DNA from: Pseudomonadales bacterium
GTDB taxonomy: Bacteria; Pseudomonadota; Gammaproteobacteria; Pseudomonadales; Halieaceae
Length of the DNA stretch: 64,000 nucleotides
Assembly (NCBI GenBank): GCA_024234855.1
Contig: JACKNN010000005.1
Location: 302,059 to 366,058, forward strand
Reading direction: 5' to 3'
Each line of letters begins with the position of its first letter. The first letter of the stretch is position 1. The position numbers were made by a program, and so were the translations under genes. The notes below the pieces were generated by a model that saw nothing but the letters and a program-made list of their open reading frames with translations, did no database searches and had not been told where the DNA came from. Below are positions 40,352-50,361 of this stretch, piece after piece.

Positions 40352-41518
40352 ATGGAGCAGATTTTACCGGACAATTGGGCATTCATGCTCTTCGCCCTGA
40401 TCTTCTCCATCACATGCGCCCAGATGCTCGTGGTCTACGTGCTGGCCGATTCCAGTAAACCGCCCGCAGGACTGGGCCTTTACACCGTGTTTTTCATGGC
40501 ATCGCTGCTGGGCTGGATTGCGCTGACGCTGCAGCAATACGCCGATCTGCAAATGGCGGTGAACGTCCCCGCGGTTATGATCATCCTCAACAGCTATATC
40601 CTGTTCATGGCGGCGGGGCAGCGCGCGGGTCTCAGCCGGGGGCGCACCGCACTCGGGGGTGTCTGCCTGGTCGCCTGCCTGTGTGTATTCTTCCTGCCGC
40701 CGGGACGGATGTTCATAGTACAGGGCATCGCGGTCGCGCTGTTCTTTGCCGGTACCGGCCTGGTCTGCGCCTGGCGGGGCTGGCATTTTCGCAATATCGG
40801 TGACGCCATTATCGCCAGCGCCTCGGCGATGATGGTCCTGGCCTTGCCCGTGGCGATCTATTTTTCAATGGTGGAGGCCAGCCGGGCCCGCGGCGAAATG
40901 GTTGCGCTGGGGGTTCACTGCGCATCCTATGCACTGGTCGTAATCGGTTTTCTGGCCAGTGTCGTCATCGAATACCAGCAACACCTGTCCAACCTGGCAA
41001 CCCTGGACCCCCTCACCCGACTGCTCAACCGGCGCGGGCTGGAAGATACGCTGAAAATCACCATGGCGCAGGCGGCCAGGAGGTCCCTGCCCACCTCGGC
41101 CATCATGGTGGATATCGATCACTTCAAGCAGGTCAATGACAGCTTCGGCCCGGAAGTGGGAGACCATGTCCTGCGACAGGTGGCGGACGTTATCAACCGC
41201 CTGTGCCGCTCCAGCGACGTGGTCGCCCGCACCGGCGGCGAGGAATTCCTGCTGATTCTCCCGGAGACCGAGCTGGACTCGGCCCGGGTGCTGGCTGAAC
41301 GTATTCGCCAGACCATAGGGCAGCGACCACTGCTGGTGGATTTTCAGCGCATTGCCGTCACCGTCAGCCTGGGAGTGGCCTCCATCGTCGGCCCGATAAA
41401 CCTCGACGAATTGTCCCAGGAGGCCGATCGCGCCATGTACCTGGCCAAGCGCGGCGGTCGCAACCGGGTCGCATCGGTTGAACACCGGCCAATTCACCTC
41501 ACCACCGCGGCCAGGTAA
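40352..41518 (+). CDS. Membrane diguanylate cyclase (GGDEF)
   Basis: A 388-residue cyclic-di-GMP synthase. About six or seven N-terminal membrane helices (residues 8-210) form a sensor-like module. The C-terminal GGDEF domain (about 215-380) has the active-site GGEEF at residue 295 and an RSSD motif five residues earlier, which is the inhibitory I-site; DPLTRLLNRRG opens the domain. ATG 40352 has AGGGA upstream. It is divergent from the CoA-thioester operon and is followed 26 bases later by the AraC regulator. The enzymatic call is firm; the input signal is unknown. Confidence 0.92.
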   Translation: MEQILPDNWAFMLFALIFSITCAQMLVVYVLADSSKPPAGLGLYTVFFMASLLGWIALTLQQYADLQMAVNVPAVMIILNSYILFMAAGQRAGLSRGRTALGGVCLVACLCVFFLPPGRMFIVQGIAVALFFAGTGLVCAWRGWHFRNIGDAIIASASAMMVLALPVAIYFSMVEASRARGEMVALGVHCASYALVVIGFLASVVIEYQQHLSNLATLDPLTRLLNRRGLEDTLKITMAQAARRSLPTSAIMVDIDHFKQVNDSFGPEVGDHVLRQVADVINRLCRSSDVVARTGGEEFLLILPETELDSARVLAERIRQTIGQRPLLVDFQRIAVTVSLGVASIVGPINLDELSQEADRAMYLAKRGGRNRVASVEHRPIHLTTAAR

Positions 41519-41544
41519 ACCGCGAACCCGGTCCAATACTCCCG

Positions 41545-42546
41545 ATGCGCAACCCATCCATCTCAGTGCAGTTCGCGCGGGCCGTGCTCAGGCAAACCGT
41601 GCGGCACGGCCTCGACCCCACGGCGCTACTGCGCAAGAACCGCATCTCCCCACGCCTGCTGTTGGAAGACGATGCCCGGCTCTCGGTGGAGCGCTTTGCC
41701 GACCTGCAGGTGAGCACCATGCTCGCCCTGCAGGATGAGTCGCTGGGTTATGGCACCCGACGTACGCCCATAGGCAGCTGGTCGATGATGTGCCACGCGG
41801 TGATCGGCAGCGCCACCCTCGGCCAGGCCCTGCATCGCTACTGCCGGTTCTTCCAGCTGTTTGAACACGGTCTTGGCCCGGTCATGGCAAGCGACGGCGA
41901 GACCACACGACTTGTGCTGCAGGAGCTGGATGTGGGCGAGCACACCGGCCCGTACTACAGTGAACTGTTCCTGTGTAACTCCCACCGGTTCAGCAATTGG
42001 CTGGTGCAGGAACAGTTGCCTTTGCTGGCTGTCAACCTGAAATACCCGACGGTCGCCCGCGCGGAAGAATATCACCAGGTATTCATGGGCAATCCGGTGC
42101 AACTCGGCCAGGACGCTTCGTCACTGGTGTTCGCCTCGTCCCTGCTGGAACGGCCGCTGAAGCAAACTGAGGCCTCGTTGCGCCATTTTCTCCGGCACCC
42201 GGTACTGTTCATGTTGACCCAGCAGTTTGCCCTCGATAGCTGGACCGCCAGGGTGCGCGAGCTACTGCGGCACAATATGCATCAGCTGCCGGAGCTGAAC
42301 GAAGTGGCCGGCGCGCTTGAGGTTCATCCCCAGACCCTGCGCCGGCGACTGGCCGGTGAGGGCACCAGCTTCATGGATCTGAAAACCGCCCTGCGCCGCG
42401 ATACCGCGCTGCATTTCCTCGGCAAGCAGGGACTGAGCATCGAGGAGATCGCCACCAGGGCGGGGTTTTCAGAATCCAGCGCATTCATCAGGGCGTTCAA
42501 GACCTGGACCGGCGTGACGCCCTACGCGTATCGCAAGGGCCTGTGA
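41545..42546 (+). CDS. AraC-family transcriptional regulator (OruR type)
   Basis: A 333-residue regulator with the N-terminal arabinose-binding-like domain (RISPRLLLEDDARLSVERFADL, GSWSMMCHAVIG) and the C-terminal two-helix HTH domain: LEVHPQTLRRRLAGEGTSF and IATRAGFSESSAFIRAFKTWTG. Its layout matches the regulator at 7,631-8,680, so both belong to the same subgroup. ATG 41545 is used. It follows the diguanylate cyclase closely (26 bases), suggesting cotranscription. Targets are not evident; the divergent CoA-thioester operon is a candidate because such regulators often control lipid or ester catabolism. Confidence 0.9.
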   Translation: MRNPSISVQFARAVLRQTVRHGLDPTALLRKNRISPRLLLEDDARLSVERFADLQVSTMLALQDESLGYGTRRTPIGSWSMMCHAVIGSATLGQALHRYCRFFQLFEHGLGPVMASDGETTRLVLQELDVGEHTGPYYSELFLCNSHRFSNWLVQEQLPLLAVNLKYPTVARAEEYHQVFMGNPVQLGQDASSLVFASSLLERPLKQTEASLRHFLRHPVLFMLTQQFALDSWTARVRELLRHNMHQLPELNEVAGALEVHPQTLRRRLAGEGTSFMDLKTALRRDTALHFLGKQGLSIEEIATRAGFSESSAFIRAFKTWTGVTPYAYRKGL

Positions 42547-42687
42547 CGCGACGCGCCAACGCGCGCCGCGCCGACTGTTGCAGAAAATTTTCGCCGAACT
42601 TTTCAGCCAAACTTTTTAGCCAAACCCCGACAAGCGGCGACTTTTTGGCTATAGTCACAGGCTCGAATACGTTCCGGGAACCGAGTT

Positions 42688-45504
42688 GTGAAAAGACTTA
42701 TACGCATCCTGGCTATCGGCTACCTGGGCTACCTGGGCCTGGTACTGCTGGTCGTAACGCCGGCGTTAAACCTGCTGCCATCCTGGCTGGTCAAAGAACA
42801 CCTGGGCCGGGAGTTCCACAGCGAGTTCAGCTGGTTCAATCCCTTCACACTCAGCCTTGAACTGCGCAAGATCGCCTTGCCGGAACACGATGGCGCCCGT
42901 TTTGCCAGCCTTGACCGCGCCTCGGTAAACCTGTCGCTGGAGAGCCTGTGGAGTGGCGCCCTGGTGTTCGACGAGGTGGGCGTCGTGCGGTTGTACCTCC
43001 ACGTGATCGAACTCCCTGACGGCAGATTCAACTTCTCCGACATGCTGCCACCCGCTGACCCGCCACCGGTGCCGGAGGCGTCGACAGGCATTCCCGCGCT
43101 CACCATCCACCACCTCGACTTCAATGCAGAGCAGCTGGCCTTTACCAGCATGGCCAGGGACAAGCCCTCCGGCACCAACCTGTCGGACATCAGCCTGCGG
43201 ATAGACGGTCTTTCCACCGTGCTTGATGACGGCAGGCCCTATACCCTGGACGCCACCGGGGAAAACGGCGGCACGCTGCACTGGGAGGGCGTGGTGTCGC
43301 TGCCCGCGGCCCGCAGCGAGGGCAGTCTCGCCCTTGGCAGCATACAACTGCTCCCGCTCTGGCGCCTGGCCGAACCCTGGCTTGCCTTCGAACTGACCGA
43401 CGGCGCGGTGAGTATCGAGGGCCGCTACAGCATCGGCTGGAGCGAGGGCTTCGATTACCGGATCAGTGACGGGGAAGTTCGCCTGGACAAGGTGGCAATC
43501 AGCCCCAAAGCACCCGACGAACTGCCGGATACCGCGCTTGCCCTGGGCAACCTGACCCTGGCAGGGATCCAGCTGGACGGGCCAGCGCGGCGGGTAGAGG
43601 CGGCGTCGTTAGCGATTGGGGAACTGGCGATCAGCGGCTGGAGCGAGGGCGACCAGGTCAGCCTCACCCGCCTGTTCACCACCGATACGCCCGCTGATGA
43701 TGCGCAGGCGCCCCCGGTTGCCGATGAAACCGGCACCGGCGACGCCGGCTGGACGGCGCAACTGGGATCCTTCAAGCTGGCCGACAGCAGCCTGCGCTGG
43801 CGTTCGGAGTACACCGACCCGGGCCAGTTGGAGGTGACCCCCCTGGAAGCGTCCGCGGGCCCTGTCAAATGGCCACTCGAAGGGGATACCGCCCTGGCGG
43901 CAAACCTGACCGTCAATGGCCAGGCCTCCGCCAGTGTCGAGGGCACGCTCGACCTGGCACAGGGCGCGGGCGCCCTCCGCTACCAGTTGAGCGCCCTGCC
44001 CCTGCCCTGGTTTAACCCCAATCTCCCGGCCGCCTTGAATGCCAGGCTCACCGATGGACAGTTGCAGGTGGCGGGCGAGGTGACGCTGGCGGGGTATGCA
44101 CCGGTCACCCTGGGCATGGACGGCGCGATCACCGGTTTCGCCGGGAGGATTACCGACGCCGAGCAATCCATCACCTCCTGGGAGACGGTGCGCTGGGACA
44201 AACTGTTCATCGACATCAGCAAGCACCAGGTGGAGCTGGCAAGGCTGTCGATCGACAACTACAGCGGTCGCATTCATATCAGGAAGGATGGCTCGATCAA
44301 CGCCCAGAACGTCTGGAAACAGGAAGTGGGTGAGCAGGTCGAGGAAGTTAAGGAAGATCTCGCCGAAGGTGAACCCTGGGTAGTCAGCGCGCCCCTGATT
44401 CATATCACCGACAGCGAGATCGACTTCATGGACGAATCGCTGCCGATACAGTTTCGCACGGTGATCGGCGATATCGACGGCAATATCAAGAACATCAGTA
44501 CCCGTGCCGGCAGCAGGACCACGGTTGACATCAAGGGCTCCGTCGACGGCTACGCCCCGGTTGCGCTGGCGGGGACGGCACAGCCGCTGCGCAGTCCGCC
44601 GGCACTGGACCTGGAACTGACCTTCGCCGGCGTGGATATGGCGCTGCTGTCGCCCTACTCGGGCACGTATGCCGGCTATGCCATCGAGCGCGGCGTGCTC
44701 AACCTGGACCTGAAGTATGCGCTGGAGGACAACCGGCTCAAGGGCAATAACAAAATCCTGATCGACCAGATGAAACTGGGGGAAAAGATTGCCAGCGATA
44801 AAGCGGTGGATCTTCCGCTCGAACTGGCCCTCGCCCTGCTGACCGACAGCAAGGGCGTGATCGATATGGAAATTCCGGTCAGCGGCAATGTTGACGACCC
44901 GAAATTCAGCGTGGGCAGCGTGGTGATGGGTGCGCTGGTCAACCTCCTAACCAAGGCTATCACCTCACCGTTCACCCTGCTCGCCGGCCTGGTCGACAGC
45001 GAGCAGGACCTGCAACGCATCAACTTCAGGTCCGGCTCCGCCCGGCTGCAGGCGTCCACCCGGGAAAAGCTGGACAATCTCGCCAGCGCACTGGCCCAGC
45101 GACCGGAACTGTCGCTGGCCATCAGCGGCCGCCTGCAGCTTGACGCCGACCGGGAAGGCCTGCAGAAAAATATACTGCAGTCAGAGTTACTGGCGGGCGG
45201 CCTGCCGGAAGCCGCCTTGTCGAGCAAGGGACCCGAGTGGGAACAGGCTATCGAGGCGCGCTACCAGGCGCTGGCGCCCGGAGAGACCGAGCTGACGATT
45301 CGCGAGCAGTACCAGAAAGTTGCACAGGCGATACCGCTGGCGGACTCGGCATTACTTGAGCTGGCGTCCGCCAGGGCGGTTGCCGTCAAGACTTACCTGG
45401 TGAATGACGCCGGACTGGATGCCGACAGGGCCGCTATCAACAAGCCGAATCTCGCGCCCAAGGCCAACCGCTACAGCGGCGTGGAACTGGAAATAGACAT
45501 CTGA
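42688..45504 (+). CDS. Large DUF748-family (AsmA-like) envelope protein
   Basis: A 938-residue protein with an N-terminal membrane helix (YLGYLGLVLLVVTPALNLLP) followed by a long beta-rich periplasmic region that matches DUF748, a relative of the AsmA/TamB family of envelope lipid-transfer proteins. The repeated stretch pattern (GRIHIRKDGSINAQNVW, HITDSEIDFMDESLP) and INFRSGSARLQ near the C-terminal end are typical of these proteins. The start is GTG 42688. The gene is long and intact. AsmA-like proteins are implicated in phospholipid transport between membranes, but the role of the DUF748 group is not established. Confidence 0.85.
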   Translation: MKRLIRILAIGYLGYLGLVLLVVTPALNLLPSWLVKEHLGREFHSEFSWFNPFTLSLELRKIALPEHDGARFASLDRASVNLSLESLWSGALVFDEVGVVRLYLHVIELPDGRFNFSDMLPPADPPPVPEASTGIPALTIHHLDFNAEQLAFTSMARDKPSGTNLSDISLRIDGLSTVLDDGRPYTLDATGENGGTLHWEGVVSLPAARSEGSLALGSIQLLPLWRLAEPWLAFELTDGAVSIEGRYSIGWSEGFDYRISDGEVRLDKVAISPKAPDELPDTALALGNLTLAGIQLDGPARRVEAASLAIGELAISGWSEGDQVSLTRLFTTDTPADDAQAPPVADETGTGDAGWTAQLGSFKLADSSLRWRSEYTDPGQLEVTPLEASAGPVKWPLEGDTALAANLTVNGQASASVEGTLDLAQGAGALRYQLSALPLPWFNPNLPAALNARLTDGQLQVAGEVTLAGYAPVTLGMDGAITGFAGRITDAEQSITSWETVRWDKLFIDISKHQVELARLSIDNYSGRIHIRKDGSINAQNVWKQEVGEQVEEVKEDLAEGEPWVVSAPLIHITDSEIDFMDESLPIQFRTVIGDIDGNIKNISTRAGSRTTVDIKGSVDGYAPVALAGTAQPLRSPPALDLELTFAGVDMALLSPYSGTYAGYAIERGVLNLDLKYALEDNRLKGNNKILIDQMKLGEKIASDKAVDLPLELALALLTDSKGVIDMEIPVSGNVDDPKFSVGSVVMGALVNLLTKAITSPFTLLAGLVDSEQDLQRINFRSGSARLQASTREKLDNLASALAQRPELSLAISGRLQLDADREGLQKNILQSELLAGGLPEAALSSKGPEWEQAIEARYQALAPGETELTIREQYQKVAQAIPLADSALLELASARAVAVKTYLVNDAGLDADRAAINKPNLAPKANRYSGVELEIDI

Positions 45505-45521
45505 TGCGGCGCTGAACTGCC

Positions 45522-46091
45522 TCAGCCGGCGTACGACAAGGGGTCACCGCACAGGCGGCAGTGATAACAGCCCACGCCACGCAGGACGCGATTGTGGCGA
45601 GTGGACGACACGTCGTGCACGCGACAGCCGCAGCGATAGGGATGGGTGCGCTGCTGGCGCTGGGGGATACCCTCGAGGTCCAGGTTGAAGGTCACGCCCT
45701 GGTCGGCGCCAAAATGCTCCATCACGCTGCGCCACTGGCGGCCGTGGGGTTTTACACCCCGGGTGCCGTACAACTCGTGCACGATGTAATGCGCCACCTC
45801 GTGCGGCACCGTATCGCTGAGATTCTCGGCATAGTACTTGGCGAAGATCCAGGGGTTGTAACGGATCCAGCCGCGCCGTCCCACCAGTTTGAACATGCCG
45901 GCCGTGCGCCCACTGAGGTCAAACAGCACAGGCACCTCGCGGAAACGGCGGCTGTATATCGCCCCGGCCCGCTGGACATAATGCCCAGTGGCGGCAATGA
46001 CCTCGCGCCGGTGCGCCTGTCCGATTGGTTCCAACACGGTTTCTCCCTGGTTTCGCCCATGGGGCGCCCGGCCGCAAGCCGGGACCGCCAT
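45522..46091 (-). CDS. SprT-family zinc metallopeptidase-like protein
   Basis: A protein of about 189 residues with the SprT core: HEVAHYIVHEL carries the HExxH-like zinc site (H-E-V-A-H), and the C-terminal C-x-C and CxxC sets (CGCRVHD, GCYHCRLCG) form a zinc ribbon. The GRTAGMFKL and YNPWIFAKYY segments are also typical. The start is uncertain: ATG 46091, ATG 46112, or a TTG at 46136; none has a good ribosome site. The family includes the DNA-protein crosslink protease SPRTN, though bacterial SprT function is not clear. It converges with the DUF748 gene. Confidence 0.85.
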   Translation of the reverse strand: MAVPACGRAPHGRNQGETVLEPIGQAHRREVIAATGHYVQRAGAIYSRRFREVPVLFDLSGRTAGMFKLVGRRGWIRYNPWIFAKYYAENLSDTVPHEVAHYIVHELYGTRGVKPHGRQWRSVMEHFGADQGVTFNLDLEGIPQRQQRTHPYRCGCRVHDVSSTRHNRVLRGVGCYHCRLCGDPLSYAG

Positions 46092-46268
46092 CGGTGCCAC
46101 TGCGACCAGCATAGCGGCCGCGGCGCGAAGGCTCAAATATTTCCGCTGGGACGGGAGTTACTGTACATTTAGCCCGCTGCAGGCGCGGGCACAACACCAA
46201 CGCAGCACTCATCCGTAAACTGCCGGCACGCCAACCACGGCGACAGCCGGCGCAAACAACAGCAGAAG

Positions 46269-47297
46269 ATGGCAACTATGAGTACACAGCACCTGGACAC
46301 GGCGGCACTTGCCAGCTACCTGGAAAAACACCTGGCCGGATTCAGCGGCCCTCTCAGCGCGGAAAAATTCGCCGGCGGCCAGTCCAACCCGACCTTCAAG
46401 CTGTCTGCCGGCGGCAAGTCATACGTGCTGCGGCGCAAGCCACCGGGCGAATTGCTGAAATCGGCCCACGCCGTCGATCGGGAGTACCGTGTTATCAGTG
46501 CACTGCGGGATACCGACGTGCCCGTGCCGCGCACTTACCTGTTGTGCGAGGACGATACGGTCATCGGCTCCATGTTTTTTCTGATGGAGTATATGGAGGG
46601 CCGGATACTGTGGGACCCCTCACTGCCAGAGGCGGCGGACAACGCCGAGCGCACGGCGATCTACGACGCCATGAACGCCACCATGGCGGCGCTGCACAAT
46701 GTCAACGTGGCTGCCGTGGGCCTCGGCGACTACGGTCGCCCGGGCAATTATTTCGAACGCCAGGTCAATCGCTGGAGCCAGCAGTACCGCGCCTCGGAAA
46801 CACAGCACATACCGGCGATGGAGGCACTGATGCAGTGGCTGCCCGCCAATATGCCGGCGGATGACGGTGCGGTGAGCCTGGTGCACGGCGACTACCGGCT
46901 GGACAATATGATGTTCCATCCCACCGAACCGCGGGTGATCGCACTGCTGGACTGGGAACTGTCCACCCTGGGTCACCCGCTGGCGGACCTGGCCAACCAG
47001 TGCATGGCCTGGATGTTGCCGCGCGATGGCGGTGTCATGGGGCTCGCCGGGGTCGACCGGGCGGCGCTGGGGATTCCCAGCGACGAGCAGTACATCGCCC
47101 GCTACTGCGAACGCACCGGCCGCAGCGGTATCGACAACTGGAATTTTTACATCGTGTTTTCGCTGTTCCGCCTGGCCGCGATCTGCCAGGGTATTGTAAA
47201 ACGCGCCCGGATTGGCACCGCCTCCAGCGATCAGGCCGACTCCCGGGGCGATGCGGTGATACCGCTGGCAACAATGGGCGCGGCGCTGATCGGCTAA
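46269..47297 (+). CDS. Phosphotransferase-family protein (APH/ACAD10-11-like kinase fold)
   Basis: A 342-residue protein with the aminoglycoside phosphotransferase fold. The active site has HGDYRLDNMMFHP (HxDxxxxN) and the metal-binding DWELSTLGHP. The N-lobe has FAGGQSNPTFKL and YVLRRKPPGELL with the ATP-site Lys. This branch is close to the kinase domain of ACAD10/ACAD11, which phosphorylates 4-hydroxyacyl-CoAs for beta-oxidation in animals; related bacterial genes often lie beside acyl-CoA dehydrogenases. ATG 46269 or ATG 46278 could be the start. It stands alone here between divergent and convergent genes. Substrate unproven. Confidence 0.85.
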   Translation: MATMSTQHLDTAALASYLEKHLAGFSGPLSAEKFAGGQSNPTFKLSAGGKSYVLRRKPPGELLKSAHAVDREYRVISALRDTDVPVPRTYLLCEDDTVIGSMFFLMEYMEGRILWDPSLPEAADNAERTAIYDAMNATMAALHNVNVAAVGLGDYGRPGNYFERQVNRWSQQYRASETQHIPAMEALMQWLPANMPADDGAVSLVHGDYRLDNMMFHPTEPRVIALLDWELSTLGHPLADLANQCMAWMLPRDGGVMGLAGVDRAALGIPSDEQYIARYCERTGRSGIDNWNFYIVFSLFRLAAICQGIVKRARIGTASSDQADSRGDAVIPLATMGAALIG

Positions 47298-47324
47298 GGC
47301 CGAAAACCAAACCCGATTGCTTAC

Positions 47325-47347
47325 AAGGGGCCCCGGGACCCCTTTTT
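47325..47347 (+). terminator. Intrinsic terminator
   Basis: AAGGGG-CCCCGGGA-CCCCTT followed by TTT, a short GC-rich hairpin and T-run between the convergent phosphotransferase-like and patatin genes. It serves the plus strand; on the minus strand the A-rich side would be a weaker signal. Confidence 0.6.
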
Positions 47348-47348
47348 G

Positions 47349-49022
47349 CTATGCCACTTTACGCGCCGGGTGATCACCCTCCTTGGCGGCACTGCCTGTC
47401 CCGCCGGCGGCGGAGGATTTCCCGGCAGTGGCGGTTTTCTTCCGCGGTGCCGTCTTCCTTGCCGGTTTTGTCACCTTATCCGCGGTTGCGCTCGCGCGCA
47501 GCTTCGCCCTGTCCGCGCGGGTGGGCGGCGGTCTGCGGCGGGATGCACGGGGCCGATGAGCCTCCGCGACATCGGGGCGCAGGTCGCCGGTTTCAAAGCG
47601 GTTCAGCAGTTCCTCCATCGTCCTGCTGATCTTGGTGCAGATACGAATAGGCTCTACGCTGGGATAGGTCGAATGCTCGCCGCCCTCCATCAGCTCGATG
47701 AGATCCTTTTCCGACAGGTGGGAGAGCAGCTTGGCCGGGTTGTACCAGCGAAAACTGGGCACGATATTGATATCCCCGCTGTACTCCTGGTCGATCAGCG
47801 CGTGGACGCTGTTCATGAACATATTGAAGCGCGGCCAGTTATCGCCCTGGCGCTGCACCACACCCCGGTAAAAATTCAGCAACTCCCGCCCCATACCGAC
47901 ACCCAGGCTGCCCAGGGCGGCCCCCATGGCGCTGCGGTTGCCCTCCTTTTTGAGGAAGGGAATGGCGATCGGGTTGACCATGCTCACGATATAATGGTTG
48001 GTACTGTACAGCCGCGACAGGCGCTTGGCGGGCAGGTCGTCGGCAATCGAACCGTCCACCCACTTGCGCGTCGGCAAATACGGCTGGGCCTCACCGTGCA
48101 CATTCTTCGCCATCAGCATCACCGGCGGAAACACCCCCGGCACGGCGCAGGATGCCATCACGGCAGCCCGTACATAGACGTTGGGCGATGTGATGGCGTT
48201 GAGCAGGCGCGAGCGCTGGTGCGGCTCCGCCGGCGCCACCGTGATACTGATCTGCCGGCCGGTCTTCTCATAGGCCTCCTGGAAGGTCAGGTCCGGTATC
48301 ATCCGCGCGACCAGCCGCCCCAGGTCCCCGACGTCTATCTGCGGATTGGCGCCGAAGAACATACGGGAGAACACGCTCGCTTCCTTCTCCGCCTCGAACA
48401 GGACATTGGCGGGGCTGTAAAAGTGCTCCAGTTGCCTGTCGGTATGGGTGCCCAGCACGCCCGCCACCAGCGAGCCGGCACTGGAGCCCGAAATCACCCG
48501 CGGCAGCAGGCCCTGCTCCAGCAGGGTCTTGACCACGCCCAGATGATAAAAACCCAGCACGCCCCCGCCGCTGAGCATCAGCGCCGAGCGGCCGTAGCAA
48601 ACGTTGGCGCGGTAGAAAAAATCGAGCTTTTGCTGCGGGTCGATCAGCGCGTTGTCGATCTCCGCCAGGTAGCGCAGGGATTCATCTACCTCGTCAATAT
48701 ACTGTTCTATCAGCTTCTTGGTGCCAAACCTGGCCTGGCGATACAGGCTGCTGCGCCCCATCCCGCCCATATTGCCGTGGATGCCCTCGTTGAGCGTGAA
48801 CAACAGGCCGTGGTGGTCGTGCCGCGCCCGCAGGCTGCGAATGCGGTCGAGCCGCAGGCGGATCTGGGCGTAATCGTACTGGCTGGTCTGGTCGACCTCA
48901 CGCCAGCGTCGCTTGCCCGACAGCTCATCGTGTTCCAACGCCGCCGTGCGCCACTGGTCGTAGCTGACGGCTTTGGCCATTGTTCGTTCAAGCTTTTTGA
49001 GCTTGCGTGATTTACCTACCAT
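47349..49022 (-). CDS. Patatin-like phospholipase with DUF3336-like N-terminus and basic tail
   Basis: A 557-residue lipid acyl hydrolase. The patatin core has the oxyanion loop LSGGGVLGFYHLG, the nucleophile Ser181 in GSSAG, and the acid Asp in VDGSIAD. The N-terminal 140 residues (DYAQIRLRLDRIRSLRARHD and the rest) resemble the DUF3336 region of triacylglycerol lipases (yeast Tgl/SDP1-like). ATG 49022 has GGGGAG upstream. The last 65 residues are rich in Arg, Lys, Pro and Ala (RRRPPPTRADRAK, then KKTATAGKSS), as in the wax ester synthase tail at 30,200-30,400. It likely attacks storage lipid. It is divergent from the RND adaptor gene. Confidence 0.87.
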   Translation of the reverse strand: MVGKSRKLKKLERTMAKAVSYDQWRTAALEHDELSGKRRWREVDQTSQYDYAQIRLRLDRIRSLRARHDHHGLLFTLNEGIHGNMGGMGRSSLYRQARFGTKKLIEQYIDEVDESLRYLAEIDNALIDPQQKLDFFYRANVCYGRSALMLSGGGVLGFYHLGVVKTLLEQGLLPRVISGSSAGSLVAGVLGTHTDRQLEHFYSPANVLFEAEKEASVFSRMFFGANPQIDVGDLGRLVARMIPDLTFQEAYEKTGRQISITVAPAEPHQRSRLLNAITSPNVYVRAAVMASCAVPGVFPPVMLMAKNVHGEAQPYLPTRKWVDGSIADDLPAKRLSRLYSTNHYIVSMVNPIAIPFLKKEGNRSAMGAALGSLGVGMGRELLNFYRGVVQRQGDNWPRFNMFMNSVHALIDQEYSGDINIVPSFRWYNPAKLLSHLSEKDLIELMEGGEHSTYPSVEPIRICTKISRTMEELLNRFETGDLRPDVAEAHRPRASRRRPPPTRADRAKLRASATADKVTKPARKTAPRKKTATAGKSSAAGGTGSAAKEGDHPARKVA

Positions 49023-49251
49023 GACTCCCCTCGGATCCTGTGCGATAAAAAACCTGGCTTGCGCCCAAGCATAATCCAAATGACATAGCACTCCCAGCAG
49101 TTTGTAGGCAGCGAAAACATCGCGCTGTGACCTGCATCACGACCCGGTCCGATTGCCACGACCCACCACCGGCCCGCAATTGTTCGATTACACAGCTTCA
49201 TGGTGCTTTCCCCGATCAAAACCCCTAGAATCCGCCGTTCCTGCAACCGTA

Positions 49252-50361
49252 ATGAACCAACAGACTTCACGACGAGGCCAACCCTTGCGCGCATATCTTG
49301 CAGTGGCGGTGCTGTTACTGGCGATTTTTGGCGGGATCTCCGCCTACCTGTTCCGCCAGGCTGCAATCCTGTCCGGCATGGATCTCAGCCCCGGCCCGGT
49401 CACCATCACCGCGGCCACCGCCGAGCTGGCCCAGTGGGATACCGTGCTGGCGGCGATAGGCACCGTGCGGGCAGTGCGCGGGGTGGAGCTCAGTTCCGAA
49501 TCGAGTGGCGAGGTGACCTCGGTGGAAATCAGCTCCGGGGACCGGGTGGCCGCGGGCGACCTGCTCATTACCCTCAACGACAGGGTGGAGCGGGCCAGCC
49601 GCGAGAACCAGGTTGCCAGCCTGGAGCTGGCGCGGCTGCTGTACGAGCGCGACCAGAAACTGATACGGCAAAAATCCATTCCCCAGAGCCAGTATGATCG
49701 CTCCCGGGCGGACCTCGAGCAGGCCACGGCGCAACTGGCCGAGACAGAGGCGCGGCTCGATGAGAAGCGCATCCAGGCGCCTTTTGCCGGCACGGTGGGC
49801 ATCGTCCACGCGAAACTGGGCAGCTATCTCAATCCCGGCGACAGGATTACCACCTTGCAGGACCTGTCGGAGCTCGAAATAGACTTTACCCTGCCCGCCC
49901 GCTACTACCCGCAACTGCACCCGGGCCAGGCTATCGCCGTGCGGGTCGATGCCTTTCCCGGGCACGTCTTCAGGGCCACCCTGCAGGCACTGGATGCGAA
50001 GGTCGACGCCGGCACCAACAACCTGCTGCTGCGGGCCGCACTGGAACCGGGCAGCGGGCTGCTGCCCGGCATGTTTGCCCAGCTGGAGTTAGCCCTGGGC
50101 AAGCCGGCGGCGTTGGTCACGGTGCCGGAAACGGCAGTCACCTATTCGCTGCAGGGCGACACGGTGTACCTGCTTGAAGCGGTGGCGGACGGGTTAACTG
50201 TCACACCCAGGGTGGTCAGAACGGGCGACCGCCGGGGCGGCAGGGTCGCCATCACCGAGGGTCTGGCCGCGGGCGACCGGGTGGCCAGTTCGGGGCAGAA
50301 TAAACTGTTCAGGGGCGCCGTGGTGAAGCTCGATGACACGGTCACACTGGACGGCCTGTAA
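49252..50361 (+). CDS. RND efflux pump periplasmic adaptor (HlyD family)
   Basis: A 369-residue membrane-fusion protein of the MexA/AcrA type that links an inner-membrane RND pump to an outer-membrane channel. A single N-terminal membrane anchor (AYLAVAVLLLAIFGGISAYLF) precedes the biotin-lipoyl-like hairpin (VELSSESSGEVTSVEISSG), a coiled coil around residues 105-150, and the beta-barrel domain. ATG 49252 is preferred because it precedes the anchor; the frame runs back to 49153. The TAATG overlap with the next gene shows translational coupling to the pump. No TolC-like gene is present in the window. Confidence 0.9.
   Translation: MNQQTSRRGQPLRAYLAVAVLLLAIFGGISAYLFRQAAILSGMDLSPGPVTITAATAELAQWDTVLAAIGTVRAVRGVELSSESSGEVTSVEISSGDRVAAGDLLITLNDRVERASRENQVASLELARLLYERDQKLIRQKSIPQSQYDRSRADLEQATAQLAETEARLDEKRIQAPFAGTVGIVHAKLGSYLNPGDRITTLQDLSELEIDFTLPARYYPQLHPGQAIAVRVDAFPGHVFRATLQALDAKVDAGTNNLLLRAALEPGSGLLPGMFAQLELALGKPAALVTVPETAVTYSLQGDTVYLLEAVADGLTVTPRVVRTGDRRGGRVAITEGLAAGDRVASSGQNKLFRGAVVKLDDTVTLDGL

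Noticed and set aside
47346..49010. A 554-codon open frame on the plus strand opposite the patatin gene
   Set aside because: No family motif; the minus-strand patatin gene has a clear GSSAG active site and a ribosome site.
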